Source: Methylocapsa sp. D3K7
GTDB taxonomy: Bacteria; Pseudomonadota; Alphaproteobacteria; Rhizobiales; Beijerinckiaceae
Reading direction: 5' to 3'
Assembly (NCBI RefSeq): GCF_029855125.1
Contig: NZ_CP123229.1
Coordinates: 2,356,001 to 2,420,000 of the forward strand
DNA length: 64,000 bases
Part shown: positions 52,866-62,525 of the stretch, one piece after another
Numbering within the stretch: position 1 is the stretch's first letter
How the letters are laid out: every line of letters starts with the position of its first letter
Translations under genes and position numbers: made by a program
The notes under the pieces: generated by a model
Told to the model about the DNA's origin: nothing
The model's input: only the letters and a program-made list of their open reading frames with translations
Database searches by the model: none

Positions 52866-54293
52866 ATGTCCGATATTGCCTTAGGAGAAAAAGCCGTGTC
52901 CGATATTGCTGCTAGCGATATTGTTGAGACCATACCCAGTGCACTCATCATTCTCGATAGAAACTTAAACATTACATCTGCTAATCGCGCGTTTTACCAG
53001 ACGTTCCGCACGAGCAGCAGTGAGACCGAGGGATGTCATATTTATGAGCTTGGAAACCGGCAGTGGGACATCCCCGCACTTCGTACCCTGCTTGAGAGCG
53101 TGATCCCACATCGTGCATCGGTTGAAGGATTCGAGGTTGAGCATGATTTTCCGACCATTGGTCGCCGCACAATGCTGGTCAACGCCCGGAAGATTTTTCG
53201 TCCCGGCAACCATGAGGGTTCTATTCTGCTCGCTATCGAGGATGTCAGCGAGGAGCGCGCGGCCCGGGCGGAGAGCAAACGTAACTGGCAACTTACCCAA
53301 AGTATCGTTGATACGATTCGCGATCCCCTGGTTGTCCTCGAACAAGACATGACGATTGTGACGGCGAGCAAGGCGTTTTTCACGATATTCGGGATCACGG
53401 AGGAGGAGGCGCGGGGGCTGCGTTTTTCTGAATTAGGTCAGCATCAATGGGACGTACCTGCTCTGCGACATTTGATGGAGAAGGTGCTCCCGGAAAACAA
53501 GCCGATCGAAAGCTTCGAAATCGAGGATAATTTTCCGGGTCTCGGTCGCCGTGTCTTCAACTTGAATGCGAGGAAAATTTTTCAAGCGGGGAACCACGTT
53601 ACTAGGATGCTTCTCGTGTTCGAGGACATCACCGACCGCAAACAGCGAGAGCGCGACGCCCTAAGTTTGACGAACGAAATCTCTCATCGGATCAAGAATA
53701 ACTTGCAGGTCATCGTTGGCTTAATCGCCTACGAAGCAAGATCGACGGCATTGCCGTGTGTTCAAGGATATAGTGCCATGCAGGCACGCATCGGAGCAAT
53801 TGCCCAGCTTTACGACCTGATATCTCAATCCAGCCGCGGCGAGACCATCGCAATGGACGCATATCTCAGGGAAATCGCCAAGACCATGTCAGCGAGCCTA
53901 CTTGGGCACACGTCGGGCATCAAAATAGAGGTCAAGGCCGAAGCATTGGATATCGACCCTGATCGTGCTGTGCCCTTCGGCCTTCTGGTCAATGAGTTGG
54001 CGACGAACGCCATTAAGCATGCTTTTCCTGGTGGGACAGGACGGGTCGTGCTGAGCGTGGGACAGGTCGACGATCAAATTGAGCTGACCGTCGCCGACGA
54101 CGGTGTAGGTATGAAGGATAAGGATTTGGCGAAGATTCCTGAGAAACGTGGTTCCGACTACGTGGCTATCTTTGTGCGTCAGCTTGGCGGCACAATCGCT
54201 CCGTCGGAATTGGAAGAAACTGGAACGATCGTTAGAATACGATTTCCCTTCCTTCTGGTCCCACCGGGAGGTAGCGAGCGCATAGCTGCATAG
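52866..54293 (+). CDS. Double-PAS HisKA_2-type sensor histidine kinase
   Basis: 475 residues, no membrane helix, so cytoplasmic. PAS1 (about 15-130: IPSALIILDRNLNITSANRAFY) and PAS2 (about 145-260: IVDTIRDPLVVLEQDMTIVTASKAFF). H-box EISHRIKNNLQVIVGLI with His274. HATPase_c has NELATNAIKHAFPGG (N box) and VADDGVGM (G1 box). The ligand of the PAS domains is not deducible. Two PAS domains share a motif (IGRRTMLVNARKIF / LGRRVFNLNARKIF), suggesting internal duplication. Confidence 0.93.
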   Translation: MSDIALGEKAVSDIAASDIVETIPSALIILDRNLNITSANRAFYQTFRTSSSETEGCHIYELGNRQWDIPALRTLLESVIPHRASVEGFEVEHDFPTIGRRTMLVNARKIFRPGNHEGSILLAIEDVSEERAARAESKRNWQLTQSIVDTIRDPLVVLEQDMTIVTASKAFFTIFGITEEEARGLRFSELGQHQWDVPALRHLMEKVLPENKPIESFEIEDNFPGLGRRVFNLNARKIFQAGNHVTRMLLVFEDITDRKQRERDALSLTNEISHRIKNNLQVIVGLIAYEARSTALPCVQGYSAMQARIGAIAQLYDLISQSSRGETIAMDAYLREIAKTMSASLLGHTSGIKIEVKAEALDIDPDRAVPFGLLVNELATNAIKHAFPGGTGRVVLSVGQVDDQIELTVADDGVGMKDKDLAKIPEKRGSDYVAIFVRQLGGTIAPSELEETGTIVRIRFPFLLVPPGGSERIAA

Positions 54294-54785
54294 GGGCCTT
54301 GTGGCATTGACACGGCAACGACCGAGCCAAGAAGCCAGGCCCGCTGAGGTCTCGATTTAGGACCACAGCTGTCGCATCGCTCCGGGAATATGTGCTGTGG
54401 TCCAAATTGTCGGTGCGCAATTTAGTGCGCAGGGTTGGTGCGAAGAACCTGTCGCGCCCCTAATTCCATTAGTAGGGTGGCGAACTGGCTCTTTTGGTAG
54501 GTATTGTTACATTGCCCAAGGGATAGACGATTTCCAAGCCGATTTGGCTCGCGACGAGTGCCGTAAGGCATTGAAATATAGACATGCGAGATGAGACCTA
54601 CATCCCATGCAGATCAATGGTCGCGATGCTTTTCTGTATTTTTGCGTCTTGCGATGCCGTGACAATCCCCACCTCCACGATGCGCTGACACGTTGATGAT
54701 CGAGTCTATTCTGCTCACCGCCCGCACCTTCGAAGAGCGGCGATTGCTGGCGACTGCGAGCAGCTTTTTCGCCAGAGCGCGGCCG
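54294..54785. other. Gene-free stretch
   Basis: About 490 bases with no supported gene on either strand; the 54397-54594 frame lacks a ribosome site and homology. Confidence 0.4.
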
Positions 54786-56245
54786 ATGCGTACCCGGATT
54801 GCCACTCTTCTGAGTCTTGTTGCTTTAGCGATTGGATCGGTTTCGCCCTCGCTGGCGCAGAGTTTGACTGGCCAACGGTTCGTACTTCCGAGAACTCGCG
54901 ATTGGACGGCGATTTTTCCGCGATGCTGAAGCGAAGAACGCTTCGCATTCTCGTCCCTTACAGCAAGACGCTCTTTTTCGTCGATCGCGGCCATCAGATG
55001 GGCGTTGTCGCGGAGTTCGCCCGTGCACTCGAGGACAGGATCAATGTGCGGTACAAATTCCAGACGCCCCGCTTCCATGTCACCTTCCTTCCCTCCTCCC
55101 GCGATCGCTTGTTACAAGCTTTGAACGAGGGCAAAGGCGATGCCGTCGCAGCCAATTTGACAATCACTTCCGAGCGTCTTGCCGTCATCGACTTCGTCGA
55201 TCCATGGCTGAAAAACGTCAAGGAGATTGTCGTCACCGGTCCCACATCGCCTAAGCTTGGCCCGATCGAAGACCTCAGCGGACGCGAGATTCGCGTGCGC
55301 CGTTCCAGCAGCTATGCGAGCCATCTCGCTAGGCTCAGCGACACGTTCGTGACCAAGGGCCTGAAGCCGATTCCCATCATGCCGATCGATGAGAATCTCG
55401 AGGACGAAGACCTGATCGAGATGGTGAACGCCGGTCTGCTTCCTTATGCCGTCGTCGACGATCACAAGGCCACGATATGGTCCCGAATCTTTCCCAACGC
55501 AGTCCCACGGGACGATCTCGTCCTCAGCGAAGGTGGGGACATCGCCTGGGCGATTCGCAAGAACAGCCCGGAGCTGAAGTCCGAGCTCAACGCGTTCATC
55601 AACGACCATCGCGACACGACCAGCTTCGGCGCCACGATCCGACGGCGCTATTTTGTGGACAAGCGGATTGTGAAGAATGCCCTCGACGAGAACGAGGCGA
55701 GAAAGTTTGTCGCCGTTATCGACCTCTTCCGTCGTTACGGTGCACAGTACAACTTCGATTATCTGATGATCGCCGCTCAGGCCTACCAGGAATCTCAGCT
55801 CGACCAGTCGCGGCATGGTGCGGCAGGAGGGGTTGGCCTCATGCAGATCAAGCCCTCGACCGCGGCTGCTAAACCGATCGGGATCACCGGGGTCGACCGT
55901 GACCCAGACCGAAATATTCACGCCGGATGCGCCTATCTCCGGTATCTTGCCGATACTTACGTTTCGGATCCCGCGATCGATCCAGTAAACCGGACGTTGA
56001 TGAGCTTCGCGGCCTACAATGCCGGCCCTCGCAATCTGCAAAAGTTCCGCGCTGTCGCGCAGCAGGCGGGACTCGATCCGAACATCTGGTTCAACAATGT
56101 CGAGCTGGGCGCAGCCAAAGTCGCGGGGCTCACGACTGTCCAATACGTCAGCAACATCTACAAATATTACATATCCTACCAGCTCGCCGACGAGCGTCTC
56201 GAAGCGGATAGGAAAGCTCGTGAGGACATGGGCGCCGAGAAATGA
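54786..56245 (+). pseudogene. MltF-like membrane-bound lytic transglycosylase, frameshifted after signal peptide
   Basis: The mature part (frame of 54902) has an SBP_bac_3-like domain (TLRILVPYSKTLFFVDRG, AANLTITSERLAVIDFVDPW) and an SLT domain (AQAYQESQLDQSRHGAAGG with the catalytic Glu, GLMQIKPSTA, AAYNAGPRNL). It would cleave murein glycan strands. A signal peptide (IATLLSLVALAIGSVSPSLAQ) starts at ATG 54786 but is in another frame; the switch must lie near 54860-54900. Without it the enzyme would not be exported. May be one-base decay or an error. Confidence 0.8.
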
Positions 56246-56303
56246 TGACGCGGAGCCACGCAAGTCCGATGGGGTGACTCCGAATTTTACTCTTGCGCAG
56301 AAT

Positions 56304-56462
56304 TCAGCGCAGCACGCCGAGGAGCCAAAGGATCAGCAAGATGACGAGAACAGTCCCGAGCACGCCGCCGAGGCCCGTCCCGCCATAGTTGCCATAGGCG
56401 TAATACCCGCCTCCGCCGCCGAACAACAACAATAATATAACGATGATAAGGAGCGTGCTCAT
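56304..56462 (-). CDS. DUF3309 small membrane protein
   Basis: 52 residues: MSTLLIIVILLLLFGGGGGYY, then AYGNYGGTGLGGVLGTVLVILLILWLLGVL, i.e. two hydrophobic helices around a Gly-rich turn, the DUF3309 pattern. GGAGAAAAAA precedes the ATG. A shorter copy is at 48437. Confidence 0.8.
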   Translation of the reverse strand: MSTLLIIVILLLLFGGGGGYYAYGNYGGTGLGGVLGTVLVILLILWLLGVLR

Positions 56463-56669
56463 TTTTTTTCTCCGGCTGGATTGCCTTGTGGCAGTTTGCG
56501 CCTATTCGCACTTTCGACGATATTGGCATTGCCAAGCTCTCGGTACTGGGGCTCCCAGGTGCCCGTGGGTGGTAAGTAAACCATTCCCCATAAATTGCTT
56601 CTGTGAAAGCTTCCACCATATCGTCGAGTTCTTTTTGCACAACTCGTTCTCATTGATCGACATCAGCTT

Positions 56670-56882
56670 CTAATCGGCATCGGTTTTGCGCGGCGGCATA
56701 GATCTGATATCCAAACTGAGCGCATCGATGCACGCATCGAAAGCGGCGCCCATTGCCTGCCGAAGATCAGCTCGCGCGAAATTAGCACTCCAAATACCAG
56801 TCTCGCCAACAGGAAGAGCTTTTAAAAACGCATCCGCCATTTTGTCGATTATCTTCTCCTGAGGCAGATGACGATCAATCAT
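56670..56882 (-). CDS. Hypothetical protein, 70 residues
   Basis: From ATG 56882: IDRHLPQEKIIDKMADAFLKAL, ADLRQAMGAAFDACIDALSLD. Soluble and helical; the ribosome site is not clear. No known family. Confidence 0.45.
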   Translation of the reverse strand: MIDRHLPQEKIIDKMADAFLKALPVGETGIWSANFARADLRQAMGAAFDACIDALSLDIRSMPPRKTDAD

Positions 56883-57516
56883 CAGCCAGCATCCTCGTTG
56901 TTGAGCACATTGCAAAGATTTTCCGTTGTCCGGACCGGTCCATAGTTCTCACTATTTCCTTGTTCTTAATAGCGTTCAATGGGATCATGCCGCAGATATT
57001 ATCAGGACTCGTGGCCATCCGCTATCCGCTAGCGGGTTGCGACGCGCGAGGGCATCGTGAAAAGCCTTCTCTGCTAAATCGCTCCGCTAAGCCTCACACC
57101 GGCCAGGGGTGCCCATCGATCCTTCCGGACGAGCACTTTCGTTTTTTCCCCGGGAGTTGATAGCGCCGCTCACGCTCGCTACTGGGTCGCAGATCGCAAG
57201 CACTAAAAGATGAGAAACGCTGACTTTACGATCACGTCTGAAAATTGCTTACCACCGCACCCCGTTTCTTACTTCGGTGAACTCTCCCCACGCTCCTTTT
57301 CCGGGAACTCAGCCCCAGCTCCGCAATCTGTACATCGAACCGAGTCAAATCCTGCTTCTCAGCCTGATCGAGGTGTTGCTCTACCGACTTTTCTATTATG
57401 GCGTGGCCAGAGCCCACAGAATCAAAAGTGAGTTATCTCACTCAACGTTCTTGGATCGGCTCTAAGGAGGAAATTCTCGCGGTTTGGAACGGAGAGATAT
57501 TCAAGGGTAGGAGAGC
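56883..57516. other. Gene-poor stretch
   Basis: About 630 bases without a convincing gene. A minus-strand frame at 57232-57417 has a helical stretch (VEQHLDQAEKQDLTRFDVQIAE, split here as seen) but no ribosome site. Confidence 0.4.
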
Positions 57517-58002
57517 ATGATCAGATTTCTTAAAGCTATTGCACTTGCTGGGGCACTGTCTCTGACCTCAGCTCACGCGGATTCTGCCCTGAGTTTATTA
57601 ACCGATTTGGCCGGTCATTGGTCTGGTGGTGGCACAGTCACGATGGCCAATGGCTTGAAGGAGCGTCTCCGCTGTCGGGCAACTTATGCGGTGAAATTCC
57701 TCGCACTTTCGGTACAACAATCATTGCATTGCGCCAGTAGTAGTTCCACCGTTAATCTCACGAATAACCTGGAAGGCTCTTTGGATGGGTCTCTAGCAGG
57801 GTCATGGCAAGAGTCTACCCATAACAAAGCGGGCTCATTGTCGGGTCAGGTAAAGGGTTCTCGTATTAGCATGACGGCGATAGGCCCAGGTGTGTCGGCT
57901 CGCATGGCTATCCAAACGCAAGGGCGGACACAGTCAGTATCTATCCGATTCCAAGGTGTTTCCAATCTCACGGCCGTGACGTTGGCTTTGCATAAAGGTT
58001 GA
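57517..58002 (+). CDS. Exported hypothetical protein
   Basis: 161 residues with a signal peptide (FLKAIALAGALSLTSAHA). The mature part begins LSLLTDLAGHWSGGGTVTMANG and continues as beta-rich, Ser/Thr-rich strands, which resembles lipocalin-like beta barrels of small periplasmic proteins. GGAGAGC precedes ATG 57517. The ligand is unknown. Confidence 0.75.
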   Translation: MIRFLKAIALAGALSLTSAHADSALSLLTDLAGHWSGGGTVTMANGLKERLRCRATYAVKFLALSVQQSLHCASSSSTVNLTNNLEGSLDGSLAGSWQESTHNKAGSLSGQVKGSRISMTAIGPGVSARMAIQTQGRTQSVSIRFQGVSNLTAVTLALHKG

Positions 58003-58584
58003 GTGATGAAGATCAAGTCGGACGAATTGAGTTTCTCAATTTAATCAGGCTCGGCTCGATCGTCTGAGGAATTGCTGAAGACGTTGGCGAAGAAGTAGCA
58101 GGTTCGGGCGAACGTGAAACAATCGCGGATCAATCGGTGGCAACGCTGGTCTGTTTCCTCCTAATATTAGTAGGACAGCTAAAAATACTTCTTCTCGATG
58201 GAAATGCTGCTTTTGCCGACGTCGAACTCGATGCCGGTGGTCTTCTGCCGCTCTTGGTAGAACTGATAGCTCAAGACCACGATGGCATCGGCGAGCTCGC
58301 CGATAATAAGTTAGAGAACAGTGCGATTCATCTTCCGGCAGCCCTTTTTTCTTTTTGCCCTAGATGCCAGGATCTTGCATTGCGAGCAGATCTTTCATCG
58401 ACCCGGATGGGTGGCGCATCACCCGCGATCTGCCGGAACGCGGGCGACGAATCAAGGGTAAGTCCAACGTGTCAATGCCCCACTTCACTTGGGAGAACGA
58501 GTCCATACTCCCCATGACGGGTCGCCGAAGGTCCGCAGGTGTCGAATTGGCGTGAATCATGCATGATCTCGCCATGGAGCCATC
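58003..58584. other. Gene-poor stretch before transglutaminase trio
   Basis: About 580 bases. The 58137-58517 frame looks like chance. The promoter of the transglutaminase genes is probably here but not identifiable. Confidence 0.35.
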
Positions 58585-59538
58585 ATGCCGTCACTAACCA
58601 TTCGACACGTCACGACCTATCGCTACCGGCGGCCGGTGGCCTTCGGCGAGCACCGAATGATGCTCCGCCCACGCGACTCTCATGATCAAAGAGTGATCGA
58701 GGCGCGTCTCGAGATCACCCCGGAGCCGAAGAGCCTGAGGCTCGTTCAGGACGCGTTCGGTAACCATGTGGGGATCGCGGGGTTTTCGGGTCGTTCAAAA
58801 GAGCTGTGCTTCGAGAGCACCGTGCGCCTCGAGCATTCGCCTTTGCACGCCGCCGACCTCGATCTCGAGGACGCCGCAAGGACTTTTCCGGTTGTCTATA
58901 GCGCCGACGAGATGCCGGACCTCGCCTACTGCATCGAACGCCATCAACCCGATCCGGGTAACGAGGTTGGCCGCTGGACTCAACAATTCCTGCCCTCCAG
59001 TGGGTTGATTGGCCCTTTCGAACTTCTCACCCGGCTCTCACAGGGTATCAATCACGGCTTCCGCTACCGGCGGCGGGAAGCAAAGGGGATTCAGCAGCCG
59101 GTGGAGACGCTCCGGCTCGGCCATGGCAGCTGCCGCGATTTCGCCATGCTGTTGATCGAAGCCGCGCGCTCGCTCGGTTTCGCTGCGCGGTTTGCGTCCG
59201 GGTACCTCGCCACCCCGCTCGATGATCCGAAGGAGCCGGCGCGTGGCTCAGCTCGCGGGTCGACCCATGCCTGGGCGCAAATTTATTTGCCGGGCAGCGG
59301 CTGGATCGATTCCGATTCCACGAGCGGCAGCGTTGGCAAGATTGGCCTTGTCACCGTTGCGGTCGTGCGCGATCCGCAGCACGCGATCCCGCTCCATGGC
59401 ACCTTCGTCGGGTTCCCGTCGGACCATCTCGGCATGGAGGTACAAGTGAGTGTCACGTCCGATACGACGGGTACGCCTGAGTCGGTCTGGGCGACTCCTC
59501 AACGTTCCACGCGGCCCCAAATCTGCCAATCGGTTTGA
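58585..59538 (+). CDS. Transglutaminase-like protein 1 (intact triad)
   Basis: 317 residues: an N-terminal Bact_transglu_N domain (IRHVTTYRYRRPVAFGEHRM) and a transglutaminase core with Cys183 in GHGSCRDFAML, His228 in STHAWAQIYLP and Asp244 in WIDSDST. No signal peptide. Such proteins may act as cysteine proteases or amidases. First of three in a row on the plus strand; the next starts 225 bases later. Confidence 0.9.
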   Translation: MPSLTIRHVTTYRYRRPVAFGEHRMMLRPRDSHDQRVIEARLEITPEPKSLRLVQDAFGNHVGIAGFSGRSKELCFESTVRLEHSPLHAADLDLEDAARTFPVVYSADEMPDLAYCIERHQPDPGNEVGRWTQQFLPSSGLIGPFELLTRLSQGINHGFRYRRREAKGIQQPVETLRLGHGSCRDFAMLLIEAARSLGFAARFASGYLATPLDDPKEPARGSARGSTHAWAQIYLPGSGWIDSDSTSGSVGKIGLVTVAVVRDPQHAIPLHGTFVGFPSDHLGMEVQVSVTSDTTGTPESVWATPQRSTRPQICQSV

Positions 59539-59763
59539 TCAACGCGGGACGCGGACCAAGGTATGTTGATAGAACACAGTGGTACTCGTTAGACCGAGCT
59601 TTTGAGCTGGGATCTCGATTTCGACGGACTTGAGTGCGCCGGTCGTGCACTGCCGGTCAGGGCCGATTCTGCCGCCGCGATGGCGGGATCGAATCGTTGT
59701 TTTGCGACTACGCGGTGGCTTGGTCTTTTGGCCAATAGGAGACCGCAAATCAAAGGATGTCGG

Positions 59764-60570
59764 ATGAAGATTCGTGTTGGCTACGAACTGATTTACGACT
59801 TTCCGCAATCGACACCCGTGATCATGGTTCTGGGGACCCATTTCACCCGGGCGTCCGACGTCATCGAGCCCGACTACCTGACCACGAGCCCTTCCGTGCC
59901 GATCTTCCCGTACCGCGACATCTATGGCAATTGGTGCAGCCGCATTGTCGCTCCTCCTGGCCGCATGCGGTTGTCTGCCAATGGGGTCATTCGTGATAGC
60001 GGTCTGCCGGACGTGGTTGCCCTATCGGCTTCCCAACATCCGGTGGAGGATTTGCCGGCAGATACACTTATCTTTCTCCTCGGCAGCCGTTACTGCGAGA
60101 CTCAACGCCTGTCCGACGTAGCCTGGAACCTCTTCGAAAAGTCGCCAGCAGGGTGGGCGCGTGTCCAGGCGATCTGTGATTTTGTCCATCGCCACATTGC
60201 CTTCGGCTACGAGCATGCGCGCGCCACGATGACGTCCTGGGAGGTCTTCAAAGAACGTAAGGGGGTCTGTCGCGACTTCGCGCACCTCGCCATTTCGTTC
60301 TGCCGCTGCATGAATATTCCGGCGCGCTATTGCACCGGCTACCTCGGGGACATTGGCATGCCACCGCCCTATGGTCCAATGGATTTCGCCGGCTGGTTCG
60401 AGGCTTATCTTGGCGGACGGTGGTACACGTTCGACCCGCGAAACAATATGCCGCGAATAGGCCGCGTGCTGATCGCTCAAGGGCGCGATGCGACCGACGT
60501 CCCGATCACTCACACCTTCGGCCCCAACACACTGGTCAGTTTCAAGGTCTGGACGGACGAGATCAGCTAG
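59764..60570 (+). CDS. Transglutaminase-like protein 2 (catalytic His absent)
   Basis: 268 residues from ATG 59764; the frame extends to 59602. The core has Cys169 in GVCRDFAHLA, but the segment equivalent to STHAWA reads MDFAGWFEAYLGG, so the expected His is Ala/Gly-like; WYTFDPRNN follows with the Asp. It lacks the full N-terminal domain of its neighbours (RVGYELIYDFPQSTPVIMVL). This may be a variant subfamily rather than a dead enzyme. Confidence 0.85.
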   Translation: MKIRVGYELIYDFPQSTPVIMVLGTHFTRASDVIEPDYLTTSPSVPIFPYRDIYGNWCSRIVAPPGRMRLSANGVIRDSGLPDVVALSASQHPVEDLPADTLIFLLGSRYCETQRLSDVAWNLFEKSPAGWARVQAICDFVHRHIAFGYEHARATMTSWEVFKERKGVCRDFAHLAISFCRCMNIPARYCTGYLGDIGMPPPYGPMDFAGWFEAYLGGRWYTFDPRNNMPRIGRVLIAQGRDATDVPITHTFGPNTLVSFKVWTDEIS

Positions 60571-60683
60571 ACCTACATATCCTTTAAGGTGGCAATTCGT
60601 GCGATTCGCCCACCGACGCTGATGATCCTCGTGCTCCCGGCGTATCAGCGACCGTCAATCATCACGCAGCACACAGGCCCCTG

Positions 60684-61559
60684 TTGGAGCATTCATTGAT
60701 CACGCTCAAGATCCATCACAAGACAACCTATCGCTACCGTCAGCCGGTGAACCTCGGGCCGCACCGTTTGATGCTGCGCCCGCGTGAGAGCCGCGATCTT
60801 CGCCTGATTTCGAGCGATGTGACGGTGACGCCCGACGCGGTGGTGACCTGGGCGCATGATGTTTTCGGCAATGCGGTCGCGACGGCCAGTTTTCAGACCC
60901 TGGCCGACAATCTCGTGATCGACAGTGTCACAGAACTCCAACACAACGCCACCGCTTGGCCCGTCTTCGACGTCGCCGCTTTCGCCGTTTCCTACCCCTT
61001 CCAATATTCCGACGATGATTGGATCGATCTCGGCGCTCTGACGATCCAGCAATACCCGGACCCGGCAGGGCGGTTGCGGGATTGGGCGCGGGCTTTTGTC
61101 CGCGGCAATCCGACGGACACGCTTGCCCTGCTGAAGGACCTGAGCTCTGGCATCTCTGGATGGATCCGCTACCAGAGCCGGGAGGATGAGGGTACCCAGT
61201 CGCCGATCCACACTCTGGATCGCGGCTGGGGATCCTGCCGGGATTTCGCAGTCCTCTTCGTTGAAGCTGCCCGCAGTCTCGGTTTCGGGGCGAGGATTGC
61301 CTCCGGCTATCTCTACAATCCAGATCAGAACCTTGTAGGGTCCAGAGATGCGGGATCAACCCATGCTTGGGCGGAAGTCTATGTGCCGGGCGCGGGATGG
61401 ATCACCTTCGATCCGACGAACCGCTGCGTCGGCAGCTTCAATCTGATCCCCGTCGCCGTCGCACGCAACATCCGGCAGACAATGCCGGTGGCTGGCAGTT
61501 TCGTCGGGATGGCCGGCGTTTGTATCGGGATGTCGGTGGAGGTCCGTGTCACCTCATGA
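60684..61559 (+). CDS. Transglutaminase-like protein 3 (intact triad)
   Basis: 291 residues, TTG start (another TTG at 60696). N-terminal domain LKIHHKTTYRYRQPVNLGPHRLMLRPRES; core with Cys185 in GWGSCRDFAVL, His227 in STHAWAEVYVP and WITFDPTNR for Asp. Closely parallel to protein 1, suggesting duplication flanking the divergent middle gene. Confidence 0.9.
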   Translation: MEHSLITLKIHHKTTYRYRQPVNLGPHRLMLRPRESRDLRLISSDVTVTPDAVVTWAHDVFGNAVATASFQTLADNLVIDSVTELQHNATAWPVFDVAAFAVSYPFQYSDDDWIDLGALTIQQYPDPAGRLRDWARAFVRGNPTDTLALLKDLSSGISGWIRYQSREDEGTQSPIHTLDRGWGSCRDFAVLFVEAARSLGFGARIASGYLYNPDQNLVGSRDAGSTHAWAEVYVPGAGWITFDPTNRCVGSFNLIPVAVARNIRQTMPVAGSFVGMAGVCIGMSVEVRVTS

Positions 61560-61784
61560 CGGGCGCAGCATCGAACGCCCCACCTTCAGTGCCGCGTCGA
61601 CTTGTCGTGCAACATCACAATGCGGCCATGCAGAGCCACTTGTGCATCTCCCCCAATCCTGCGAAAGTCTTTCCGCTCACCAAACTATATACAATGGGTT
61701 CCGTTGGATCTCATGTATATACGTCGCCATGCAAATGTCATAGCCAGAAGGCTTTTAATTGTCCGGAGACGAGGCATTGTCTAA

Positions 61785-62006
61785 ATGACTGACGTTGACT
61801 CCAATGAGTTTGAATTTCAGTGCCCAATCTGTGGAAATGACCTCATATTGACGATGGCGCAATTAAAAGTGGACAAGCAAATGGTCTGTCCTGGTTGTAG
61901 CATAGGCATAAATATCGACACGGATAGATTGGCCAATGCTGTCGAAGAGATACAAAGGGCTACCGAAAAATCTCCACCTGAGATCACTATTAAAGTTTTC
62001 CGCTAG
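61785..62006 (+). CDS. Small zinc-ribbon protein
   Basis: 73 residues with two C-x-x-C knuckles: FQCPICGNDLI and MVCPGCSIGI, a zinc ribbon. The rest is a charged helix. It may bind nucleic acid or protein. Function unknown. Confidence 0.7.
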   Translation: MTDVDSNEFEFQCPICGNDLILTMAQLKVDKQMVCPGCSIGINIDTDRLANAVEEIQRATEKSPPEITIKVFR

Positions 62007-62152
62007 CGCCAATGGACGCCTTGCTCCGGTCTCGTCGCTGACGTTTGCTTCGAGATCATCGGCCATCTTGCTTCTAATCATTCCTCGGCTTTTCAACAAA
62101 CGGAGCCGATGATAGGCTCCCGGGCATTGCCGCTAAAGTGACGGAGGTCATC

Positions 62153-62338
62153 GTGCTCACGCTCGTAATTGGAATCCTGATTATCGTCGTCATCGGTGCG
62201 ATCTTGTTTTGGGTCATCGATAAATTCTGTCCCGATGCGCGGCTAGCGCAGCTACTCAAACTGCTAGTGGTGCTGGTCTGTTTGGGAGCGATCGTGGCCC
62301 GATTGCTACCCATCCTTGGATATCCGTCTGTGCTGTAG
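62153..62338 (+). CDS. Small two-helix membrane protein (Thivi_2564-like)
   Basis: 61 residues: LTLVIGILIIVVIGAILFWVID and LLKLLVVLVCLGAIVARLLPIL are two membrane helices joined by KFCPDARLAQ. GGAGG lies at 62143-62147, which decides GTG 62153 over the in-frame GTG 62138 upstream of it. Widespread in Proteobacteria; role unknown. Confidence 0.7.
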   Translation: MLTLVIGILIIVVIGAILFWVIDKFCPDARLAQLLKLLVVLVCLGAIVARLLPILGYPSVL

Positions 62339-62525
62339 CGGGCATTGTCGCGTTGGCCAAAGAATGACCGCTTTCGAGACGTCCTGGATCTATGAACAAT
62401 CTGAGTGGCCCGTTGATTTCGTAACTGACGGTGCGATGCGCTGACTCCATTGACAAGTAAAACTCGCCAACGACAACGCCGATCGACCATACGATGGCGT
62501 GCTTGGCGAGCTAAGGAATTCCGTT

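Noticed and set aside
58137..58517. 126-codon plus-strand frame before the transglutaminases
   Set aside because: No ribosome site, and no recognisable domain after inspection.
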